A DNA stretch of 9,418 bases, from contig DYRB01000091.1 of NCBI GenBank assembly GCA_020718945.1, forward strand, positions 1-9,418, given 5' to 3'. Position numbers and translations under genes: made by a program. The notes beneath the pieces are model-generated. The model had not been told where the DNA came from. It ran no database searches and saw only the letters and a list, made by a program, of their open reading frames with translations. Of this stretch, positions 5,721 through 9,418 are shown in pieces. Position 1 is the first letter of the stretch. Each line of letters opens with the position of its first letter. Origin of the DNA: Lamprocystis purpurea (GTDB lineage Bacteria; Pseudomonadota; Gammaproteobacteria; Chromatiales; Chromatiaceae).

Positions 5721-6701
5721 ATGAATCAACGTCCCGCACTTTACGAACTGGCCGTCCAGCACCGTCTGGACGCGGCCGGCATTCGCCAACTGCACCGCTT
5801 GTCCGGACTCGATTCAGAGCCCGAGACCCTGGCAGTCTGGCTCCCCCGCGGGGTGGCCGTCCTGGCCGCGGCCCTGGCCGGCCTGGGGCTGGTGCTGTGG
5901 GTTGCCGCCAACTGGGACGCCCTGGGGCGCTTTGGGCAGTTCGCTTTGCTCGAGTCCCTGGTGGTGATCCTGTGCCTCGGGGCCCTGGTCCTGCCTGGGG
6001 CGCGACCGTCTCTTGGGGTCCTGGCCTTGCTGGCCATCGGCGGTCTGCTCGCCTACCTGGGCCAGACCTACCAGAGCGGGGCCGATCCCTGGCAGCTCTT
6101 CGCCCTCTGGGCCCTGCTCTCCCTGCCGCTGTGCCTGGGGGTGCGCAGTGATGTCGCCTGGGCCCCCTGGGCCCTGGTGGCGCTGACCGGCATAGCCCTC
6201 TGGGCCCAGGCCCACTCCGGTGCGGCCTGGCGGCTGTTGCCGAGCGATTTGGGGGTCCATGCCTTGGCCTGGGGGGTCGCCGCCCTGGTGGTGGCCTTTC
6301 TCAGTCCGCCCCTGCGCAACTTCACTGGTGCCGGGGCCTGGGGGCTGCGCACCGCGGCCACCCTGACGGTCGCCATGGTCACCCTCTCCGGCCTGGCGGG
6401 GCTCTTTTCCCACGGGGTCGCTCCCCACTACTGGCTCGGGCTGGGCGTCTTGGGTGCGGCAGCGCCTGTCCTCGCCCTACCCCGGACCTTCGAGGTCGCG
6501 GCACTCAGCGCCGTCGCCCTCGGGCTCAATATCCTGCTGGTGGCAGGCCTGGGATATTGGCTGCTCCATGACCATGGCGGAGGCGACCCTATCGCGCAAC
6601 TGCTGGTCCTGGGTCTGGCGGCGGCGGTGTCCCTGGCCGCGTCGGTGAACGCCATCCTTGCCCTGGCCAGGCGCTATGGTCGAGGGGTGCGGCATGAGTG
6701 A
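5721..6701 (+). CDS. DUF2157 domain polytopic membrane protein
   Basis: Inner-membrane protein of 326 aa and unknown function in the DUF2157 family. A soluble N-terminus of about 40 residues (predicted helical, cytoplasmic) precedes about ten hydrophobic segments. The family signature is clear: a first helix followed by WVAANWDALGR near residues 60-70, then GGLLAYLGQTYQSGADPWQL around 107-126, the conserved Gln-Tyr and W/L-F segment of DUF2157 proteins. The chosen start is ATG 5721, supported by AGGGA at 5709-5713. The stop overlaps the next start in ATGAGTGA, so the two proteins are very likely translationally coupled and made in balanced amounts. No biochemical activity is established for the family. 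The gap before the gene (5635-5720) contains an AT-richer patch near 5680-5699 that could hold a promoter, but no clear -35/-10 pair. Confidence 0.87.
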   Translation: MNQRPALYELAVQHRLDAAGIRQLHRLSGLDSEPETLAVWLPRGVAVLAAALAGLGLVLWVAANWDALGRFGQFALLESLVVILCLGALVLPGARPSLGVLALLAIGGLLAYLGQTYQSGADPWQLFALWALLSLPLCLGVRSDVAWAPWALVALTGIALWAQAHSGAAWRLLPSDLGVHALAWGVAALVVAFLSPPLRNFTGAGAWGLRTAATLTVAMVTLSGLAGLFSHGVAPHYWLGLGVLGAAAPVLALPRTFEVAALSAVALGLNILLVAGLGYWLLHDHGGGDPIAQLLVLGLAAAVSLAASVNAILALARRYGRGVRHE

Positions 6702-8313
6702 TCGCCTGGACCAGACGCTGCAGGACGCCATTGAGGTCGGCCTGCTACCCGCCCAGGCCCGACGGCCCGATGGGGACGGCCGGCCTGGGTCGGTCGTTCT
6801 GCTGACGGCCCTGGGGGCCTGGCTGGCCGCCGTGCCCCTGCTGGGGGCGGTTGCCCTGCTCCTGGGCGACGTGCTCTACCGCGGCCTCGGGCCCTACCTG
6901 ATCGGGGCCCTGGTCCTGGCCGGGGCTGTGGTGACCCTGCGCTCCCGCGGGGTGCCCCTGTTTGTCGAACAACTGGCCGTGCCGGGGCTGTTGGTCGGTA
7001 TCGGCAGCCTCGGCTTCGGGGTGTTCCGGGACCTCCCGACCGACCTGGGTGCTGGCGTGCTGTCCCTGGTGGCCCTGGGTCTGGCGGGGCTCCTGCCGCG
7101 GGTCTGGCTGCGGGTCCTGCTGGGTGCCGCGGCGGTGGGGCTGGCCGTGGTTGCCCTGGTGCAAGGGGCCTCGCCGCGCCATGGCCCCTGGACCGCGACC
7201 GCCTGGCTCGCCCTGCACCTGGCCCTGGGTGTTTGGGTGCTGGGGTTGTGGGTGCAACAGACGGTCCCGGGTCTGGGGCGTGGGCGCCTGGCCGCCACTA
7301 TTGAGGCCACCGGGGCCGGCTGGTTTCTGGGCGTCGTGGCGGGTCTGGCCCTGTCGAGCGGCATGACCTTCCTGGTCGGGGCCCAACTCGACCCGCTGGC
7401 CGGGGCGCTGGTCCATGCCCTGGTCCCGGGCGCGGCGGCAGCGCCCTGGGTGCGCGCGGGCTCGGTGGCCCTGGTGCTGGTGGCGACCCTGTGGGGGGCC
7501 TTGACCTGGTCCGGACTGCGGCGGCCCTGGGTCCTGGGTGTGGGACTTGCGGTGGCGGGCCTGGCCTGCTTCCTGCCCAACCTGGGCGGGGTCTGGCTGG
7601 GCATGGTCCTGACGGCTACCACCTGGCGGTGGCGCCTGGCCGCGTCGGCAGGTCTGGCAGGGGCCTGGATCATTGGCGCCTTCTACTACCAGTTGCAGTG
7701 GCCCCTGGCGACCAAGGCCCTGATCCTGGTTGGGGCCGGGGCCCTGCTCGGTGCCCTGGCCTGGTGGGGCGGGCGGGCGAGCTCGGTCGGGGCCCCGTCG
7801 GCGGTGCCAACCCAGCGACGGGCCCTGTCTCCCTGGGCCATAGCCCTGGCCCTAGTGGCGACGCTTGGGGTAGTCAACCTGGGTATCTGGCGCAACGAGG
7901 GGCTCATCGCCCTGGGTCAGACGCTGTATGTTGAGTTGGCCCCTTTGGACCCGCGTTCCCTCATGCAGGGGGACTACATGCGGTTGAACTTCCGCGTACC
8001 AGCCGAGGTCCAGCGTGCTCTGGGGCCTCCGGGGACTAGCTCACGCCTGGCGGTGGCCAGGCGCGACGGGCGCGGGGTCGCGACCCTGCTGAGGCCTGCC
8101 GGGGCCCATGAGGCCCTGGCCCAGGGGGAGTTGCTGGTGGAACTGACCCCCAAGGCCGGGCGCTGGATGCTGGCGAGCGACGCCTGGTATTTCCAGGAGG
8201 GCGATGCCCAGCGCTGGGAACCGGCGCGCTACGGGGAGTTCCGCGTCCTCCCCAACGGTCGGGCCCTGCTGGTGGGCCTGGCCGACGCCGATCTGCGCCC
8301 CCTGGGCCGATGA
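6694..8313 (+). CDS. DUF4401-GDYXXLXY fusion membrane protein
   Basis: Membrane protein of 539 aa and unknown function. A short soluble N-terminus (1-40) leads into a DUF4401-like region with roughly twelve hydrophobic segments to about residue 365. One more membrane helix follows (about 380-400). The last 140 residues are a soluble, probably extracytoplasmic GDYXXLXY domain. Its hallmark stretch LDPRSLMQGDYMRLNF ends at 433, with the GDY motif at 426-433. The final Tyr of the name-giving motif is Phe here. A family-like tail follows (WYFQEGDA, ARYGEFRV, LLVGLAD). DUF4401 and GDYXXLXY proteins are often separate neighbours, here joined. Start choice: ATG 6694 is preceded by GAGGGG (6682-6687) at 6 bases and overlaps the DUF2157 stop by 8 bases. 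The in-frame ATG at 6658 would add 12 residues and lie deeper in the upstream gene. The FIST gene follows after 20 bases. Confidence 0.87.
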   Translation: MSDRLDQTLQDAIEVGLLPAQARRPDGDGRPGSVVLLTALGAWLAAVPLLGAVALLLGDVLYRGLGPYLIGALVLAGAVVTLRSRGVPLFVEQLAVPGLLVGIGSLGFGVFRDLPTDLGAGVLSLVALGLAGLLPRVWLRVLLGAAAVGLAVVALVQGASPRHGPWTATAWLALHLALGVWVLGLWVQQTVPGLGRGRLAATIEATGAGWFLGVVAGLALSSGMTFLVGAQLDPLAGALVHALVPGAAAAPWVRAGSVALVLVATLWGALTWSGLRRPWVLGVGLAVAGLACFLPNLGGVWLGMVLTATTWRWRLAASAGLAGAWIIGAFYYQLQWPLATKALILVGAGALLGALAWWGGRASSVGAPSAVPTQRRALSPWAIALALVATLGVVNLGIWRNEGLIALGQTLYVELAPLDPRSLMQGDYMRLNFRVPAEVQRALGPPGTSSRLAVARRDGRGVATLLRPAGAHEALAQGELLVELTPKAGRWMLASDAWYFQEGDAQRWEPARYGEFRVLPNGRALLVGLADADLRPLGR

Positions 8314-8320
8314 GTTGGCT

Positions 8321-8327
8321 GAGAGGA
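8321..8327 (+). promoter_or_regulatory. Ribosome binding site of the FIST gene
   Basis: GAGAGGA lies 6 bases before ATG 8334 and is the strongest Shine-Dalgarno in the window. It fixes the start of the FIST protein and implies efficient translation from the same message as the upstream membrane genes. Confidence 0.7.
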
Positions 8328-8333
8328 CTATCC

Positions 8334-9418
8334 ATGACGGCATTTCGCTTCGGACACGCGGCGGCGGACGACTGGGAGGCGGCGGTGGACGCCTGTCTGG
8401 CCCAGATCGGGGCCGTGCCCGATGCGGCCAACCTGGGCTTCGTCTATGTCACCGATGTCCTGACCGAGGACCTGGCCCTGATCCTGGCGCGACTCAAGGC
8501 GGCCACCGGGGTCGCCCACTGGGTCGGGACCCTGGGTATCGGCATCTGTGCCACGGGCGCCGAGTACTACGACGAGCCGGCGGTGGCAGTCATGCTGGGG
8601 GAATTGCCCGAGGGGTCCTTCCGCGTCTTCTCCGGCCTGGCCGGGGACTCTGAGGGGTTCGAGGCCGAGCACGGGGCCTGGATCGGCGAGCACCGGCCCT
8701 ATCTGGCCCTGGTCCACGGGGACCCGGCCCAGGAGGGGATCGAGGACGCCCTGGTGCAACTGGCGGCGCGTACCAGTTCCGGGTTCCTGGTCGGCGGCCT
8801 GGCCAGTGCCCGGGAGGCGGTGGGCTTCTGTGCCGACGGGGTCACCCGCAGCGGGATCTCCGGGGTCCTGTTCACCGAGCAGGTGCCCATCCTCACCCGA
8901 CTGAGCCAGGGCTGTACCCCCATAGGTCCCCACCACACCGTGACCTCTGCCCAGCGCAACATCCTGATCGAGATCGACCAGCGTCCGGCCCTGGAGGTGC
9001 TCAAGGAGGACATAGGGGCGGAGTTGGCGGCGGATCTTCCGGGCATCGGCGGGCTCATCTTCGCCGCCCTGCCCATCCCCGGCTCGGACACCGGGGACTA
9101 CCTGGTGCGCAATCTGGTGGGGCTGGATCCCCAGCGTGGCCTGCTGGCCATCGGCGATCTGATCGCCGAGGGCGACCCCATCATGTTCTGCCGCCGGGAC
9201 CAGGACAGCGCCCGGCACGACCTGGTGCGCATGCTGGGGGCCCTGCGCCGGGGCCTGCACCGGCCACCCCGGGGCGGGATCTACGTCTCCTGCATTGGCC
9301 GCGGGGTGAACCTGTTCGGTGTGGGGTCCGCCGAGCTGGAGTTAATCAGCGACGAGTTGGGGGACTTTCCCCTGGTCGGCTTCTATGCCAACGGGGAGAT
9401 CTCCCAGGACCGGCTGTA
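8334..9418 (+). CDS. FIST domain protein (FIST_N plus FIST_C), 3' end cut by the window
   Basis: Predicted soluble sensory protein. FIST domains are proposed, from comparative genomics, to bind small ligands such as amino acids or their derivatives, and occur alone or fused to signalling modules. The frame is open from ATG 8334 to the window edge, 361 complete codons without a stop. The FIST_N part covers roughly residues 30-200, including LVGGLAS at 152-158. FIST_C covers roughly 215-361, with GLIFAALPIPGSD around 240-252, a phase rich in D/G (AIGDLIAEGDPI), YVSCIGRG at 317-324 (C320) and the terminal GFYANGEISQDRL. FIST proteins usually end some ten to twenty residues after that last motif, so little is missing. 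No kinase, GGDEF or chemoreceptor domain is attached in the visible part, and there is no signal peptide or membrane helix. It sits 20 bases after the GDYXXLXY gene behind a strong GAGAGGA site, so it is probably the third gene of that operon. Confidence 0.88.
   Translation, partial: MTAFRFGHAAADDWEAAVDACLAQIGAVPDAANLGFVYVTDVLTEDLALILARLKAATGVAHWVGTLGIGICATGAEYYDEPAVAVMLGELPEGSFRVFSGLAGDSEGFEAEHGAWIGEHRPYLALVHGDPAQEGIEDALVQLAARTSSGFLVGGLASAREAVGFCADGVTRSGISGVLFTEQVPILTRLSQGCTPIGPHHTVTSAQRNILIEIDQRPALEVLKEDIGAELAADLPGIGGLIFAALPIPGSDTGDYLVRNLVGLDPQRGLLAIGDLIAEGDPIMFCRRDQDSARHDLVRMLGALRRGLHRPPRGGIYVSCIGRGVNLFGVGSAELELISDELGDFPLVGFYANGEISQDRL

Noticed and set aside
315..8275. Five copies of GCTGGTGG, the E. 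coli Chi octamer (315, 6536, 7476, 8133, 8268), all on the + strand
   Set aside because: Each falls in Leu-Val-rich coding sequence where CTG-GTG codon pairs make the word likely. All genes here are on the + strand, so the strand bias carries no information.
8328..9260. - strand open frame opposite the FIST gene (310 codons)
   Set aside because: The FIST frame has a strong ribosome site, no stop and family motifs. The antisense frame is compositional.

Overview
The window is very GC-rich, with third codon positions almost all G or C, and every confidently called gene lies on the + strand. The adjacent pair of type IV pilus retraction ATPases (pilT, pilU) and the overall gene content suggest a GC-rich gammaproteobacterium. 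A purple sulfur bacterium (Chromatiaceae) or relative would fit, but no marker here fixes the genus. This looks like chromosomal backbone: I see no transposase, integrase, phage gene, tRNA, rRNA or CRISPR array.

Layout. (1) About 124-3036 is a cell-envelope block: a periplasmic PBP4/DacB-type D-Ala-D-Ala carboxypeptidase, a small HtrA-like serine protease that carries a lipoprotein signal and has no PDZ domain, and a TauE/SafE-family permease, with very short spacers between them. (2) 3037-3391 is a 355-base gap. It holds weak hairpins, a short stretch on the - strand that looks coding (probably a gene remnant), and the leader of pilT with a promoter-like block and repeated GCCCGT/ACGGGC elements. 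(3) 3392-5634 is pilT followed by pilU, both intact. (4) 5721-9418 is a second co-directional block: a DUF2157 membrane protein, a fused DUF4401-GDYXXLXY membrane protein whose start overlaps the DUF2157 stop by 8 bases, and 20 bases later a FIST-domain protein whose last few codons run off the window.

How the genes may work together. PilT and PilU power retraction of type IV pili (twitching, adhesion, DNA uptake). The DUF2157 and DUF4401/GDYXXLXY proteins are a recurrent membrane pair of unknown function. The FIST protein is predicted to be a cytoplasmic ligand sensor. Tight spacing and clear ribosome binding sites argue that these last three are co-expressed. The idea that FIST signals to or from the membrane pair is inference from gene order only. 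The first block concerns peptidoglycan trimming and envelope protein quality control, and TauE/SafE moves sulfonates, sulfite or related anions.

Nothing here is a clear-cut new system. The best candidates for a second look are the DUF2157/GDYXXLXY/FIST cluster, the PDZ-less lipoprotein protease, and the antisense coding-like remnant upstream of pilT.
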